A stretch of DNA of 64,000 nucleotides from Hyphomicrobium sp. LHD-15 (GTDB lineage: Bacteria; Pseudomonadota; Alphaproteobacteria; Rhizobiales; Hyphomicrobiaceae). The translations under genes and the position numbers were made by a program. The stretch covers positions 186,001 to 250,000 of the forward strand of contig NZ_JAVIFT010000004.1 in the NCBI RefSeq assembly GCF_031157355.1. Reading direction: 5' to 3'. The stretch's first letter is position 1; every line of letters starts with the position of its first letter. The notes beneath the pieces are model-generated. The model was given only the letters and a program-made list of their open reading frames with translations, was not told the origin of the DNA and searched no databases. Below, one piece after another: positions 26,198-36,159 of the stretch.

Positions 26198-27298
26198 TCA
26201 GTTGGCTTCCTCGTTCGACGCGCGCTTCTCGGAGCGCGCGTTTTCGTTTTTACCGGCAGCGTTCGGCGCATCCTTCAACGTGAACTGCAGCAGCACGGTG
26301 CGCTGCAGGAAGCGATTGAAGTTGTCGTCCGACATCAGTGTAACCACGGTTTCGCCCTTGGCGCCTTCCGTCACCGCCAAGGCTTCAAGATTGTCGATCT
26401 CCATGGCGCTGTCGGCTTCGAGAAGGATCTCGCCGGCCGCAGTGCCGCCGGGCTTCAGGCTGCTGGCCGCGAGATGGCGCAGGCGAATTTTCACGCCTTC
26501 GAACCAGCGGAAGCGACGCTCCAGGATCAGCACGCTGCCGTCGGCGAGGCTTGCCGCATCGGTGATGCCGTAGCCCTCGACGCCTGGCACAACGAACCCT
26601 TTCGGCCCGCCGGCTCCCCAGATCCATCCGCGATGGAGCTTTTCGCCCCGCAACGGATGCTCGGCGAACGCGACAACGGCTCCCTTGTTCGGCCCGCCCG
26701 CTAGAACGGTCAATGCTTCGAAGCCGTCCGCGCGCATGCGCGCGGCTTCCTTCGGCATCTCCAGATATTTCGTCGGCGCTCCGATGCCGTTCTTATCGAG
26801 CGGAAATACGCCGATGCGATCGTTCTGCTCGAAGGCGATGTAGGCGGTGCCCTTGCCGACACTTCCGCTCGCGAGCGTGATCGCCTCGGCGTCGCGATCA
26901 CGGGCGCGGCGCAGCGGCAGGCCCTTGAGCGCCTTCAACGCGCCGACACGGACCGCGCGCAATGCCTTCGGGCGTTCGCCATCGTCGTAAGCGATCTCGC
27001 CGGTCATCCACATTCCAGCGTCGGAAACGGCTGTGAGGCTTTTGCCGTCACCGCTCAAGAGCAGCCCCGACCAGCCGCCGAAATAGGATGAAGGGGACGT
27101 GAGAACGAGGCCGCCGCGCCATTCGAGCTTCGGGTTCGGCTTTTCCTGGCCGTTACGCGCGAAGGTCGCGATGGGGCGGGCCGTAACCTCGATCGACTGC
27201 GTCTTCATGCCGGCCGTGTCGGGCTTCATCTGCGCCGAAGCAGGGATTACGGCGAACAGCGCGAGGACCGACACTGTCAACGGCAACAAGGCTCGCAC
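26198..27298 (-). CDS. Esterase-like activity of phytase family protein, exported
   Basis: This 366-residue protein has a clear Sec signal peptide (MRALLPLTVSVLALFAVIPASAQ). The mature part shows the beta-propeller repeats of the phytase-like esterase family: LLLSGDGKSLTAVSDAGMWM, RDRDAEAITLASG, EQNDRIGVFPLD, GYGITDAASLADGSVLILERR and the end segment DNLEALAVTEGAKGETVVTLMSDDN. These are likely periplasmic calcium-binding hydrolases with unknown natural substrate. The gene lies just downstream of cobT, a common neighbour in Hyphomicrobiales, but nothing links it to cobalamin chemistry. Confidence 0.86.
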   Translation of the reverse strand: MRALLPLTVSVLALFAVIPASAQMKPDTAGMKTQSIEVTARPIATFARNGQEKPNPKLEWRGGLVLTSPSSYFGGWSGLLLSGDGKSLTAVSDAGMWMTGEIAYDDGERPKALRAVRVGALKALKGLPLRRARDRDAEAITLASGSVGKGTAYIAFEQNDRIGVFPLDKNGIGAPTKYLEMPKEAARMRADGFEALTVLAGGPNKGAVVAFAEHPLRGEKLHRGWIWGAGGPKGFVVPGVEGYGITDAASLADGSVLILERRFRWFEGVKIRLRHLAASSLKPGGTAAGEILLEADSAMEIDNLEALAVTEGAKGETVVTLMSDDNFNRFLQRTVLLQFTLKDAPNAAGKNENARSEKRASNEEAN

Positions 27299-27334
27299 GA
27301 CCCGCCTCTCGATCTCTTCGCTTAATTTCCCGGC

Positions 27335-29218
27335 CTAGACGGCGCGACGCGCCTTCGGCCGCCCGCGCGTCGGCACCACTTTCGGCTTTTCCTCGAACAG
27401 CTCGACGAGCTTGTCCGTCATGGCGCCGGCCAGCTCACTCGGATCCGAGATGGTAACAGCGCGAGCGTAATATCGTGTGACATCGTGGCCGATACCGATG
27501 GCGATCAGCTCGACGGGCGAGCGGGTCTGGATCTCGTCAATGACTTTCCGCAGATGCTGCTCAAGGTAGCTGCCCGAATTCACCGAGAGCGTGGAGTCGT
27601 CGACCGGCGCACCGTCCGAGATCATCATCAGAATGCGGCGCTGCTCGGGACGGGCCATCAGGCGACCGTGCGCCCACGCCAATGCCTCGCCGTCGATGTT
27701 CTCTTTGAGCAAGCCTTCCCGCATCATCAGCGCGAGCGAGCGCTTGGCGCGCCGCCAGGGCTCGTCGGCCGTCTTGTAGATGATGTGACGGAGATCGTTG
27801 AGGCGCCCCGGTGTCGCCGGCTTGCCGGCCGCAAGCCATTCCTCGCGCGACTGCCCGCCCTTCCAGGCCCGCGTCGTGAACCCGAGGATCTCGACCTTGA
27901 CGCCGCAGCGCTCGAGCGTGCGGGCCAGGATATCGGCACAGCAGGCCGCGACCATGATCGGGCGACCGCGCATGGAGCCGGAATTATCGAGGAGCAGCGT
28001 GACGACCGTGTCGCGGAATTCGGTATCGCGCTCGCGCTTGAACGACAGCGGCTGCATCGGATCGGTGACGATGCGCGTCAGGCGCGCGGCATCAAGCGTG
28101 CCTTCCTCGAGGTCGAAATCCCAGGCGCGGTTCTGCTGCGCGAGCAAACGGCGCTGCAGGCGATTGGCGAGGCGGGCGACAACGCTTGCAAGCGCCTTCA
28201 ACTCCTTGTCGAGGAATGTGCGCAGGCGCTCCAATTCCTCAGGTGAGGAAATGTCCTGGGCGGCGACCTCTTCGTCGTGGGCGCGCGTATAGACCTTGTA
28301 ACCGAAGGGCTCGGGATCCTCGAGAACCGAGACGTTCGGCCGCCAGGGCTCGGTCGTCTCCATGCCGTCGGGCTCTTCGGCGTCGCTGTCGAAATCTTCG
28401 GGATCGGGAGCGTCGGCCGTTTCCTGCGCCTCGCCAGCGTCGCCTTCAGAGCGCTCTTCCTCGCGTTCCTGCTCGCCGCCCTCGCCGCCTTCGTCCTCGC
28501 TTTCGGCCTCAGCCTCGCCGCCATCGGGCTTCTCTTCGGCGGTCTCCTCGCTCTCGTCGGCCTGGCCTTCCTGGAACTCGTCGGCGAGATCCAACGCCTT
28601 CAGGAGGTCGCGAACGAGGCGGCCGAATGCTTCCTGGTTCTCGGCCAGGTCCTTCAGCTGCTGAAACACGCCGTCGGCGCGCTCTTCGACGAGCGGGCGC
28701 CACAGGTCGACGAGTGCACGGGCACTTTCGGGCGGCGCGCGTCCTGTCAGGCGCTCGCGCACCAGAAGCGACAGCGCGTTGCCGATCGGCGCGTCGGCGC
28801 GATCGGAAATGCGGTCGAAGCGGCCATGACCATATTCATCCTCGCACTTGGCGGCGAGATTGTTGGCCATGCCGTCCATGCGATTTGCGCCCAGCGCCTC
28901 GATGCGCGCGCGCTCCAAGGCCTCGAACACTTCGCGGGCCGCACCGGACGAGGGCGCGAGGCGACGATGCACGGCGTCGTCGTGGCACGCAGCCGTCAGC
29001 GCAAGGCTATCCGCCCACCCACGCAACACCGCGATCTCGGCCGCGGAGGGAATGCGCGAGGGCTCCGCCAAGCGGACGAGCTTGCCTTCGAGGGCCGGCT
29101 TGGCCGGACCGTAGGTGACCTCGACCTCCGGATCGCCGGCGATCGCACGCACCGTCAGCCCCAGCACGCGCTTCAGCGGCTCGGAGGGCGATTCCCGGCG
29201 TTTCGGATTTTGCGTCAT
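27335..29218 (-). CDS. cobT: Cobaltochelatase subunit CobT
   Basis: This 627-residue subunit works with CobS and CobN in aerobic cobalamin synthesis, where cobalt is inserted into hydrogenobyrinic acid a,c-diamide. The N-terminal half ends in a long acidic stretch (Glu/Asp-rich, about 215-300), as in known CobT. The C-terminal half is a von Willebrand A domain with the MIDAS motif DNSGSMRG near residue 408. The AAA plus VWA pair resembles magnesium chelatase D. Length matches the family (about 630). It follows cobS on the same strand with a small membrane-protein gene between them. Confidence 0.95.
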   Translation of the reverse strand: MTQNPKRRESPSEPLKRVLGLTVRAIAGDPEVEVTYGPAKPALEGKLVRLAEPSRIPSAAEIAVLRGWADSLALTAACHDDAVHRRLAPSSGAAREVFEALERARIEALGANRMDGMANNLAAKCEDEYGHGRFDRISDRADAPIGNALSLLVRERLTGRAPPESARALVDLWRPLVEERADGVFQQLKDLAENQEAFGRLVRDLLKALDLADEFQEGQADESEETAEEKPDGGEAEAESEDEGGEGGEQEREEERSEGDAGEAQETADAPDPEDFDSDAEEPDGMETTEPWRPNVSVLEDPEPFGYKVYTRAHDEEVAAQDISSPEELERLRTFLDKELKALASVVARLANRLQRRLLAQQNRAWDFDLEEGTLDAARLTRIVTDPMQPLSFKRERDTEFRDTVVTLLLDNSGSMRGRPIMVAACCADILARTLERCGVKVEILGFTTRAWKGGQSREEWLAAGKPATPGRLNDLRHIIYKTADEPWRRAKRSLALMMREGLLKENIDGEALAWAHGRLMARPEQRRILMMISDGAPVDDSTLSVNSGSYLEQHLRKVIDEIQTRSPVELIAIGIGHDVTRYYARAVTISDPSELAGAMTDKLVELFEEKPKVVPTRGRPKARRAV

Positions 29219-29224
29219 GGCGCC

Positions 29225-29536
29225 TTACTTACCGAGTTCGCGCCGAAGCTGGCGGCGCCATTCCCTGTCGCCGACCTGCTCGCGGGCTTCGAGGTTGCCC
29301 TGGCGGATCTTGATCAAGCCAATCAGCACCGCAGCGACGGACCCGAAGCCTGCCCCGACCGCCGTGCTGATGGTCTCGGACGTTCCCGGCACCATCGCAT
29401 TCCAGAGAATGGCAATCACCACCGAGCCGAGCAAACCGCCGACAAAAGCGAGGATCGCGCAGAACAGAACCGCCTGGCGCGGGCTGGTATAGCCCGCTGC
29501 TGCGAGTGCGGCTCTGTCTTCGTCGTGTTCGCCCAT
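29225..29536 (-). CDS. Small two-helix membrane protein of unknown function
   Basis: This 103-residue protein begins MGEHDEDRAALAAAGYTS and has two hydrophobic segments, about residues 22-44 (LFCAILAFVGGLLGSVVIAIL) and 54-74 (STAVGAGFGSVAAVLIGLI). A basic, charged tail REWRRQLRRELGK follows. I do not recognise a family. It sits between cobS and cobT, 6 bp from cobT. The start is uncertain: an ATG at 29560 is also free of the cobS gene, and neither has a strong ribosome binding site. A cobalamin role is only a guess from position. Confidence 0.65.
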   Translation of the reverse strand: MGEHDEDRAALAAAGYTSPRQAVLFCAILAFVGGLLGSVVIAILWNAMVPGTSETISTAVGAGFGSVAAVLIGLIKIRQGNLEAREQVGDREWRRQLRRELGK

Positions 29537-29573
29537 GACGGCCAGGCTTGCGCTTCCCATCTCAGCCCAGATC

Positions 29574-30578
29574 TCAACCGAGTGCGACGTTCGCCGCGCT
29601 CTCGGGCAGTTCCTCACCGAAGGCGCGCTGATAGAACTCGGCGACCAGCGGGCGCTCGAGCTCGTCGCACTTGTTCAAGAACGTGAGGCGGAACGCAAAG
29701 CCGACATCGCCGAAGATCTCGGCGTTCTCGGCCCATGTCATCACGGTGCGCGGGCTCATGACGGTCGAGAGGTCGCCGTTGATGAAGGCCTGGCGCGTGA
29801 GATCGGCGACGCGAACCATGTTCGACACGACCTTGCGCTTGGCGTCGGTCTTGTTCCAGCTCTTGACCTTCGACAGGACGATGCGTGCCTCGTCGTCGTG
29901 CGGCAGATAGTTCAGCGTCGCGACGATGGACCAGCGGTCCATCTGGCCCTGGTTGATCTGCTGGGTGCCGTGATAGAGGCCCGACGTATCGCCGAGGCCG
30001 ATGGTGTTCGTCGTCGCGAAGAGGCGGAACGCGGCGTGCGGGCGGATCACCTTCGACTGATCGAGCAGCGTGAGCTTGCCCGAAACCTCGAGCACGCGCT
30101 GGATCACGAACATCACATCGGGGCGGCCGGCGTCATACTCGTCGAACACGAGCGCGGTGTTCGTCTGCAGCGCGTAGGGCAGGATGCCCTCGCGGAACTC
30201 GGTGACCTGCTTGCCGTCCTTCAGCACGATCGCGTCCTTGCCGACGAGATCGATGCGCGAGACGTGGCTGTCGAGGTTGACGCGGATGCACGGCCAGTTG
30301 AGGCGCGCGGCGACCTGCTCGATGTGGGTCGATTTGCCGGTGCCGTGATAGCCCTGAACCATCACGCGGCGGTTGTATTTGAAGCCCGCGAGGATGGCGA
30401 GCGTCACTTCCCGGTTGAACTGATAGTCGGGATCGAGATCGGGCACATGCTCATCGGCCTTCGAGTACGCCGACACCTCGAGATCGGAGTCGATCCCGAA
30501 CACCTGGCGAACCGAGAGTTTCATGTCGGGCAGCCCAGGCGCCTGGGAGGAAGCAGCAGTGGAGGTTTGCGCGCGCAT
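29574..30578 (-). CDS. cobS: Cobaltochelatase subunit CobS
   Basis: This 334-residue AAA+ ATPase of the aerobic cobaltochelatase contains [17 protein letters not shown], the diagnostic CobS N-terminal signature. Walker [10 protein letters not shown] is near residues 77-85, Walker B is LVFDEYDAG, and sensor residues lie in [13 protein letters not shown]. It forms a ring with CobT and drives metal insertion by CobN. I chose the ATG at 30578 because the longer frame adds residues that family members lack. cobN is not in the window. Confidence 0.95.
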   Translation of the reverse strand: MRAQTSTAASSQAPGLPDMKLSVRQVFGIDSDLEVSAYSKADEHVPDLDPDYQFNREVTLAILAGFKYNRRVMVQGYHGTGKSTHIEQVAARLNWPCIRVNLDSHVSRIDLVGKDAIVLKDGKQVTEFREGILPYALQTNTALVFDEYDAGRPDVMFVIQRVLEVSGKLTLLDQSKVIRPHAAFRLFATTNTIGLGDTSGLYHGTQQINQGQMDRWSIVATLNYLPHDDEARIVLSKVKSWNKTDAKRKVVSNMVRVADLTRQAFINGDLSTVMSPRTVMTWAENAEIFGDVGFAFRLTFLNKCDELERPLVAEFYQRAFGEELPESAANVALG

Positions 30579-30740
30579 TGAGACCTGTATCGGGCAATGG
30601 TTACGACGTCCGCCGGTCCGTGCTTGTCCGTAATTCGGCAAGCGGCGGATGCGGTTCGGACAAGATCCGGTTTCCGCAGATAGTTATAGGGTCGAGGTCG
30701 CCCAGTCCAGCGAGCAGGGCGGGGAGGCGAGCTTACCGGA

Positions 30741-31373
30741 TCAGACCAGTCCGGAGCGCTTCAGGTAATTATAGGCCTGGATGATCTCGCGCAGGGTGTC
30801 CTCGGAGCGCGTATCGCCGCCGTTGGAATCGGGGTGGTGGCGTTTAACCAACTCCTTGAAGCGCGTCTTGATCTCCTGCTTCGATGCCGTCTCGGGCAAG
30901 TGAAGCGCCTCGAGCGACTTGCGCTCGATCGGCTTCAATGTGCGCCGCTGCTCCGCCGGCTGCTCACGGGCCTGGCGCGCCTGCTCGGCGAACAAATCGT
31001 GCGGATCATGCTCGCGAAACCCGTCGCCGCCACCGCGGGCGCCCGAGACCTTCGCGCTGGTGCCGTGCGCCCAAGAGTTCGCCCCGACCTTCCAGGTCGG
31101 CCTGTGGCCGGTCATGGCGTCCTTCTGGAAGTCCGAGACCTCCGCGTCGCTCATGCCGTCGAAATAGTTATAAGACGCATTGTACTCGCGAACGTGGTCC
31201 ACGCAGAACGCGAAATACTCGCCGTCTCGCCCGCGGCCTTTTGGCGCGCGGTGAGGCGCCGGCCGGTTGCATCCCTTCCATTGGCAGGTGGGGTGCTTTT
31301 TCCGGTCCGCGTCGTCCGCTGCCCGCTTGGGAGCGGCCCGGATCGAATCAAAGTATTTCGAGTTGAGTTTCAT
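30741..31373 (-). CDS. J-domain (DnaJ-like) protein
   Basis: This 210-residue cytosolic co-chaperone-like protein has its J domain at the C-terminus, not the N-terminus. SLEALHLPETASKQEIKTRF leads to the HPD motif in RHHPDSNGG near residue 180, and QAYNYLKRSGLV ends it. The N-terminal third has Cys residues (CQWKGC, then FCVDH) that could bind metal, and ends in a YNYFDGMSDAEV stretch typical of the alphaproteobacterial family. The HPD motif should stimulate an Hsp70 partner; clients are unknown. It is divergent from bolA, as in many Hyphomicrobiales. Confidence 0.9.
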   Translation of the reverse strand: MKLNSKYFDSIRAAPKRAADDADRKKHPTCQWKGCNRPAPHRAPKGRGRDGEYFAFCVDHVREYNASYNYFDGMSDAEVSDFQKDAMTGHRPTWKVGANSWAHGTSAKVSGARGGGDGFREHDPHDLFAEQARQAREQPAEQRRTLKPIERKSLEALHLPETASKQEIKTRFKELVKRHHPDSNGGDTRSEDTLREIIQAYNYLKRSGLV

Positions 31374-31475
31374 GGCTTAGATTATGGTCTCCCGGCCGCG
31401 GCCAGACAAGACGAACTCTTTGTCGATGCTGCCGGAGCGTAGCCGCAAAGCAAAAAATTTCATGGAGGATACACT

Positions 31476-31751
31476 ATGTCGGCGGAGACGCGGTTGCGCG
31501 AGAAGCTCATGGTCGCACTCGAACCGACGCGTCTCGATATCATCAACGAAAGCGAATTGCATGCCGGACACCGTTCCTCGCCAAACACCGGGGAAAGTCA
31601 TTTTCGCATCCTAATCGTTTCGCCGATGTTTACGGGCGTCTCACGCGTGGGGCGCCATCGCATGGTCACCGACGCCATCGCCGACGAGCTCAAAGGGAGC
31701 ATTCACGCGCTGGCGCTTTCGACCTATGCGCCGGGCGAAGCGGTGGGATAG
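31476..31751 (+). CDS. bolA: BolA family protein
   Basis: This 91-residue protein has the BolA fold signature: an ESELHAGH segment with the metal-binding His, ESHFRILIVSP, and GVSRVGRHRMVTDAIADEL. BolA proteins bind monothiol glutaredoxins and Fe-S clusters and can act as transcription regulators. GGAGGA lies just upstream of the ATG. The 3' end overlaps the convergent reductase gene by 28 bp. It could also be called an IbaG/BolA paralogue; its size and the GESHF spacing fit BolA1. Confidence 0.9.
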   Translation: MSAETRLREKLMVALEPTRLDIINESELHAGHRSSPNTGESHFRILIVSPMFTGVSRVGRHRMVTDAIADELKGSIHALALSTYAPGEAVG

Positions 31752-32887
31752 GGAGCCGCCGCGCTTTGCCGCTCGGCGTTGAGCTTCGCCTCGAACTCGG
31801 CAAAGCTGACGCCGCCGGCTCCGCGCCGGTGGAAATACATGTGCTGGGCCAGCCAGCGCATCGGCGGCAACGCAATCGCCATATCGATAAGCGCGTTCGG
31901 AGGCGCGAGATCGAGTGCCGTCCGCGTCATCTTCTTCATCGCGAACGACGGCAGCTCGGGAGCGAGCGCAACCGCGGGCGGGGGGCCGAGATCCTGCAGA
32001 TGGTCGGCGATGACCTGCGCGGAGCGCCGTCCCAACTCGAAGGCGAGCTTGATGCCTCCGCCGGTGGCGGGCGAGACTTGGCCGGCCGCATCGCCGACGA
32101 GCATAACGCCGTCCGTGTGCCAACGCTTCAAAAGGCCGCCAGCCGGAATGCGTCCCGACCTGCGCTCGACGGCTCGCGCCTTCGAATATCCGAAGATCGG
32201 CTCGGTCGCGGCGAGAAACGCCTTGAGGTCGGGGCTGCGGCCGGGGCCGACGGCGAGGCCGGCCTGGGTTACGGACGGTCCGGGTGCAACCCAGCCCAGA
32301 TAACCTGGCGCGAGCCTGGAATCGAGGAAGCAGTGCAGGAAGCGCGGGTCGGCATCGGCCAAGTCTTCGTACTCGACTTCGAGGCCGGTCAGGAATTTCT
32401 CATTGCGGTCGAGGCCAAAGGCGCGCGCCACGGCCGAGCGGGCACCGTCGGCGCCCAGGATGTAACGCGCCGCAATGTTGATGCCGCGAAACCGAAAGAG
32501 GCCGCTCTCACGATCGGCACCCTCGAAACGCGCGCGATAAAGAATTTTGGCGCCAGCGCGGAGGGCTTCGTTGGAGAGCCAGCGCAGCACGTTGGCGGTG
32601 TCGGTCGTCAGGAAGAAATAGCCCGGAGCGAACAGGTCGATGAAGCGGTGGCTCGGCGCGTAGAGACGGACGCCATGCACCCGCCGCGTCAGCGTGTGGG
32701 GAATGTCGATCTCCTCGGCCGCTTCCTTGACCAGGATGCCCGTCGTCGCGACGCGATGGCCGGCTTCGGGCTTGGCTTCGAGAACGGCGACCTTGAGGCC
32801 GCGCATGGCCGCTGTGCGCGCGGCGACTAGCCCCGCGAACGAGGCGCCGACAATGACGAGGTCATAGGGGCGGACAGCTTCCGACAT
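31724..32887 (-). CDS. FAD-dependent oxidoreductase, geranylgeranyl-reductase-like
   Basis: This 387-residue flavoprotein has an N-terminal dinucleotide-binding motif VGASFAGLVAARTAA, a middle ILGADGARSAVARAF, and the second FAD motif MLVGDAAGQVSPATGGGIK near residue 270. This pattern is typical of geranylgeranyl reductase and related polyprenyl or halogenase-like monooxygenase-fold enzymes. The substrate is unknown; reduction of an isoprenoid chain is the usual activity. The ATG at 32887 gives the flavin motif close to the N-terminus, as expected. No carotenoid or chlorophyll genes are nearby. Confidence 0.82.
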   Translation of the reverse strand: MSEAVRPYDLVIVGASFAGLVAARTAAMRGLKVAVLEAKPEAGHRVATTGILVKEAAEEIDIPHTLTRRVHGVRLYAPSHRFIDLFAPGYFFLTTDTANVLRWLSNEALRAGAKILYRARFEGADRESGLFRFRGINIAARYILGADGARSAVARAFGLDRNEKFLTGLEVEYEDLADADPRFLHCFLDSRLAPGYLGWVAPGPSVTQAGLAVGPGRSPDLKAFLAATEPIFGYSKARAVERRSGRIPAGGLLKRWHTDGVMLVGDAAGQVSPATGGGIKLAFELGRRSAQVIADHLQDLGPPPAVALAPELPSFAMKKMTRTALDLAPPNALIDMAIALPPMRWLAQHMYFHRRGAGGVSFAEFEAKLNAERQSAAAPYPTASPGA

Positions 32888-32984
32888 GCGAAACTCCGGC
32901 TGAGCGACTGCAGCCCGAACATGCCAAACGATTGTGGCGTCCTCGCGCCTCGACGCGAGCGATCAGGCGTTCGCGGAGGATATG

Positions 32985-34289
32985 CTAGCCTACGGAGCTT
33001 TGAGCGCCGCCGGTCGCCTCCGCTCCGTCCAGGCGCTTGATGCGGACCGCCGCGATCTTGTTGCGCGAGCGGCGGAGGATTTCCATCCGATAGCCGTAGA
33101 ACGTGAAGACCTGCCCCGGCTCGGGGATCATCTGCGCCTCGTGCACGACGAGCCCGGCGATGGTCGTCGCCTCGTCGTCCGGGAGATCCCAATCCATATG
33201 CCGATTGAGGTCGCGGATCGGAACCGTGCCGTCGACATTGATGGTTCCGTCGGCCTGCGGACGAATATGCAGCTCGGCGGAATCATGCTCGTCCGAGATC
33301 TGACCGACGATCTCCTCGAGAATGTCCTCGAGCGTGATCAAGCCCTGCACCTCACCGTACTCGTCGACGACGAGCGCCATCTGTGCCTTGTTCTTCAGGA
33401 AATGATTGAGCTGATCCTTCAGGGTCGTCGTGTCGGGCACGAACCACGGCTTGGCCGCGATGCTCAGGATGTCGAGCTTCTCGACATCCCAGCCGGACTT
33501 CGAAAGCGCGCCCAGGAGATCTTTGGTGTTGAGGAGGCCGATGATGTTCTCGGGTTCGTCGAGCCAGATCGGAACGCGCGTGTACTGCGAGCGGAGCACC
33601 TGATCGATGATGGCCTGCGGCGACTCGGCCGCGTCATAGGTTTCCATCTTGGTGCGGTGGATCATGATGTCCGCGACCTGCAGCTCGCCCAGATCGAGCA
33701 CACCGCCGAGCATGTTGGCGTCGTGGCGCGCGACTGCGCCATCTCTCGTTTGCAGGTCGATCGCGCCGCGGATCTCGGCATGGGCCGCAAGAATGTTGGC
33801 TTCGTCGTCCTTGGTCGTCGGTGTGAACTTCAGGATCCAGCGGACGATCAGCTCGATAAAGCGCGTCACGGGGCCGAACAGCACGATCAGCACGCGCATG
33901 ATGGGGGCGACGAACAGCGCGACCCGGTCGGAGTAGGCCAGCGCGTAGGTCTTTGGCAGGACGGCGGCAAAAATCACGATGAGAAGTGTGACGATGCCGG
34001 TCGCATAGACCACGCCGACCTCTCCTACGAGGCGGATCGCGAGCGCAGAGGCAAGGCTCGCGGCGAGAACATCGACCAGCGTATTGCCGAGCAGCACGGC
34101 GCCGATCATCTTCTCCGGCTCCGACAGAAGCCGGTTGACGAGCTTGGCCTTGGCGTTGCCTTCCTGATCGAGGGCGTGCATGCGGGCGCGCGAAGCGGCC
34201 GTCAGCCCCGTCTCGCTCATGTTGAAGAATGCGCTCATGGCGATCATCAGGACGATCGCCGCGATCAAAAGACCGATTTCGAGTGTCAT
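32985..34289 (-). CDS. Hemolysin-family CNNM/CorC-type transporter (DUF21, CBS pair, CorC_HlyC domain)
   Basis: This 434-residue inner-membrane protein has a DUF21 membrane domain with four hydrophobic segments (first 170 residues). A CBS pair follows (about 195-330), then a C-terminal CorC_HlyC domain beginning DGTINVDGTVPIRDLN. Relatives move or regulate Mg2+/Co2+; the hemolysin label is historical. It lies 90 bp downstream of aroB on the same strand, a conserved arrangement in Hyphomicrobiales, and may share the aroKB transcript. Confidence 0.9.
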   Translation of the reverse strand: MTLEIGLLIAAIVLMIAMSAFFNMSETGLTAASRARMHALDQEGNAKAKLVNRLLSEPEKMIGAVLLGNTLVDVLAASLASALAIRLVGEVGVVYATGIVTLLIVIFAAVLPKTYALAYSDRVALFVAPIMRVLIVLFGPVTRFIELIVRWILKFTPTTKDDEANILAAHAEIRGAIDLQTRDGAVARHDANMLGGVLDLGELQVADIMIHRTKMETYDAAESPQAIIDQVLRSQYTRVPIWLDEPENIIGLLNTKDLLGALSKSGWDVEKLDILSIAAKPWFVPDTTTLKDQLNHFLKNKAQMALVVDEYGEVQGLITLEDILEEIVGQISDEHDSAELHIRPQADGTINVDGTVPIRDLNRHMDWDLPDDEATTIAGLVVHEAQMIPEPGQVFTFYGYRMEILRRSRNKIAAVRIKRLDGAEATGGAQSSVG

Positions 34290-34379
34290 GGATCTACCAA
34301 TGCGACTTCGCGTTCACCGCACTATAAAGTCGGCGCCGCGAAACACGAAGCGGCGGGTCGCGCCTTCCGTGCGACAAGA

Positions 34380-35531
34380 CTAGGCAGCTGCGATCTCGGC
34401 TGCGAGGAAATCGCGCACGGCCGCCTCGTCGATATCGCGCGAGACGAACGCCTCGCCGATGTTGCGCACAAGGATAAACGTCAGCCGGCCGTCACGGACC
34501 TTCTTGTCCTGGCCCATCAGGCGCACGAGTTCGCCCGCGTCGGCCTTTCCGCCCGGAATGTCGGAGAGCCGCGTGGGCAGACCAGCAGCAGCAAGGTGGC
34601 GCGAAACCCGCTCGGCCGTCCCCTGCGGGCAAAGGCCCAAGTGCTCGGAGAAGCGGAACGCGAGGCACATGCCGATCGCGACGCCCTCTCCGTGGAGGAG
34701 ACGATCCGAATAGCCGGTCCAGGCTTCGAGCGCGTGGCCGAAGGTATGACCGAGGTTCAGGAGCGCGCGGTCGCCGTTCTCGTGCTCGTCGCGCACGACG
34801 ATAGCCGCCTTGGCCTTGACGCTGGTCTCGATGGCCGTGATCAGCGTTTCCTGATCGTAGCTGAAAATCCCGTCGTGACCCTGCTCGAGCCAGGAGAAGA
34901 AGCCGGCGTCGCCGAGCAAGCCGTATTTCGCCACTTCGGCGTAGCCCGCGCGCATCTCACGCGGCGGCAACGTTTTCAGAACATCGGTATCGGCAATGAC
35001 GAGCGACGGCTGATGAAACACACCGATCAGATTCTTGCCTTGCGGCGTGTTGATGCCGGTCTTGCCGCCGACGGAGCTATCGACCTGGGCAAGCAGGCTG
35101 GTCGGAATCTGGACGAAGCGGATGCCGCGCCGGAGAATTCCGGCCGCGAAGCCGGCGAGGTCGCCGATCACGCCGCCACCAAAGGCGACCACGAGGTCGC
35201 CGCGCTCGAGCCCCAGCTCCAGCAAGCGCTCGCAAAGCGGGCCCAGCTCGCGGAAACTCTTGGTCGGCTCGCCCGGCTTCAAAACGATGGAGCCCTTGAG
35301 ACGGCCTTCGGCGCGCAGGCTCGCTTCCAGCGCGGCCAGATGATGCTTCGCGACATTCTCGTCGGTGACGATGCCGCAACGCGCCTTGCCGAGGCGCCCG
35401 GCGATGAGACGGCCGGCTTCCGCCAGAAGATCGGGGCCGATCAGCACGTCATAAGCGCGCCCCGGGAGCGGAACGGGCACCGTGCGGCTCGCTCGGGTTG
35501 TGGCAGCAAGAGAATGAGCAAGGGTCGGCAT
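34380..35531 (-). CDS. aroB: 3-dehydroquinate synthase
   Basis: This 383-residue enzyme catalyses step two of the shikimate pathway, converting DAHP to 3-dehydroquinate with NAD and a divalent metal. Visible motifs are the NAD loop AFGGGVIGDLAGFAAG, IPTSLLAQVDSSVGGKTGIN, metal ligands in EVAKYGL and LNLGHTFGHALE, and HGEGVAIGM. Length matches the family. It follows aroK on the same strand with a 46-bp gap, the usual aroKB pair. Confidence 0.96.
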   Translation of the reverse strand: MPTLAHSLAATTRASRTVPVPLPGRAYDVLIGPDLLAEAGRLIAGRLGKARCGIVTDENVAKHHLAALEASLRAEGRLKGSIVLKPGEPTKSFRELGPLCERLLELGLERGDLVVAFGGGVIGDLAGFAAGILRRGIRFVQIPTSLLAQVDSSVGGKTGINTPQGKNLIGVFHQPSLVIADTDVLKTLPPREMRAGYAEVAKYGLLGDAGFFSWLEQGHDGIFSYDQETLITAIETSVKAKAAIVVRDEHENGDRALLNLGHTFGHALEAWTGYSDRLLHGEGVAIGMCLAFRFSEHLGLCPQGTAERVSRHLAAAGLPTRLSDIPGGKADAGELVRLMGQDKKVRDGRLTFILVRNIGEAFVSRDIDEAAVRDFLAAEIAAA

Positions 35532-35577
35532 GATCTTGAATTATGTCTCGCGCTTTGGGCTTCAAAGCCCAGGACTA

Positions 35578-36159
35578 TCAGATCGAGGACGCTTGCGCCA
35601 ATGCAGGGTGCCTGGATAGAGCCTCGATAATCTCGGCAACGATACTGTCGTGGGGCACGTCCCGGCTTTCGACAGTCAGGTCCGCCTCCGCATAGATCGG
35701 ATAGCGCGCCTCCATCAGCTTGCGCATGACCGCCTCCGGGTCGCCGCCCTTGAGCAGGGGACGGGTATCGCGCTTGGCGACCCGTCGCATGAGGACAGGC
35801 AGCTCGGCCCTGAGCCAGATCGAAAGCCCGGTATCGCGGATCATTTCGCGCGTGCTCGGCATGATGAAGGCACCTCCGCCCGTGGCCAGCACCTGCGGCC
35901 CGTGCGCCAGCAGGCGCGCAATCACCTTGCTCTCGCGATCCCGGAAGAAGTTCTCGCCGTGGTCGGAGAAGATCTCGCTGATCGACTTTTGCGCGACGCG
36001 CTCGATTTCCTCGTCGGCATCGATGAACGGCAGGCCCAGCTTGGTCGCAAGGCGCCGGCCGATCGACGATTTTCCGCACCCCATCAGGCCGACGAGCACC
36101 ACCGTGCGCTGACCGAGCGCGCGCCGAACCTTCTCAGCGGTGTCCTTGTCGTGCTCCAT
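35578..36159 (-). CDS. aroK: Shikimate kinase
   Basis: This 193-residue P-loop kinase phosphorylates shikimate with ATP. Walker A is GLMGCGKSSIGRRLA near residue 24, DADEEIER binds shikimate, FRDRESKV is the adjacent helix, and the GGGAF motif and lid region follow. I chose the ATG at 36159 because a GAGAGGCGAG stretch precedes it and the length then fits the family. A longer frame reaches 36204. It leads the aroKB pair. Confidence 0.94.
   Translation of the reverse strand: MEHDKDTAEKVRRALGQRTVVLVGLMGCGKSSIGRRLATKLGLPFIDADEEIERVAQKSISEIFSDHGENFFRDRESKVIARLLAHGPQVLATGGGAFIMPSTREMIRDTGLSIWLRAELPVLMRRVAKRDTRPLLKGGDPEAVMRKLMEARYPIYAEADLTVESRDVPHDSIVAEIIEALSRHPALAQASSI

Noticed and set aside
32934-35630. 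898-codon plus-strand frame across the CorC-like and aroB genes
   Set aside because: It is antisense to two well-recognised genes and spans their intergenic gap. The translation is charged and unstructured, as expected of a shadow.
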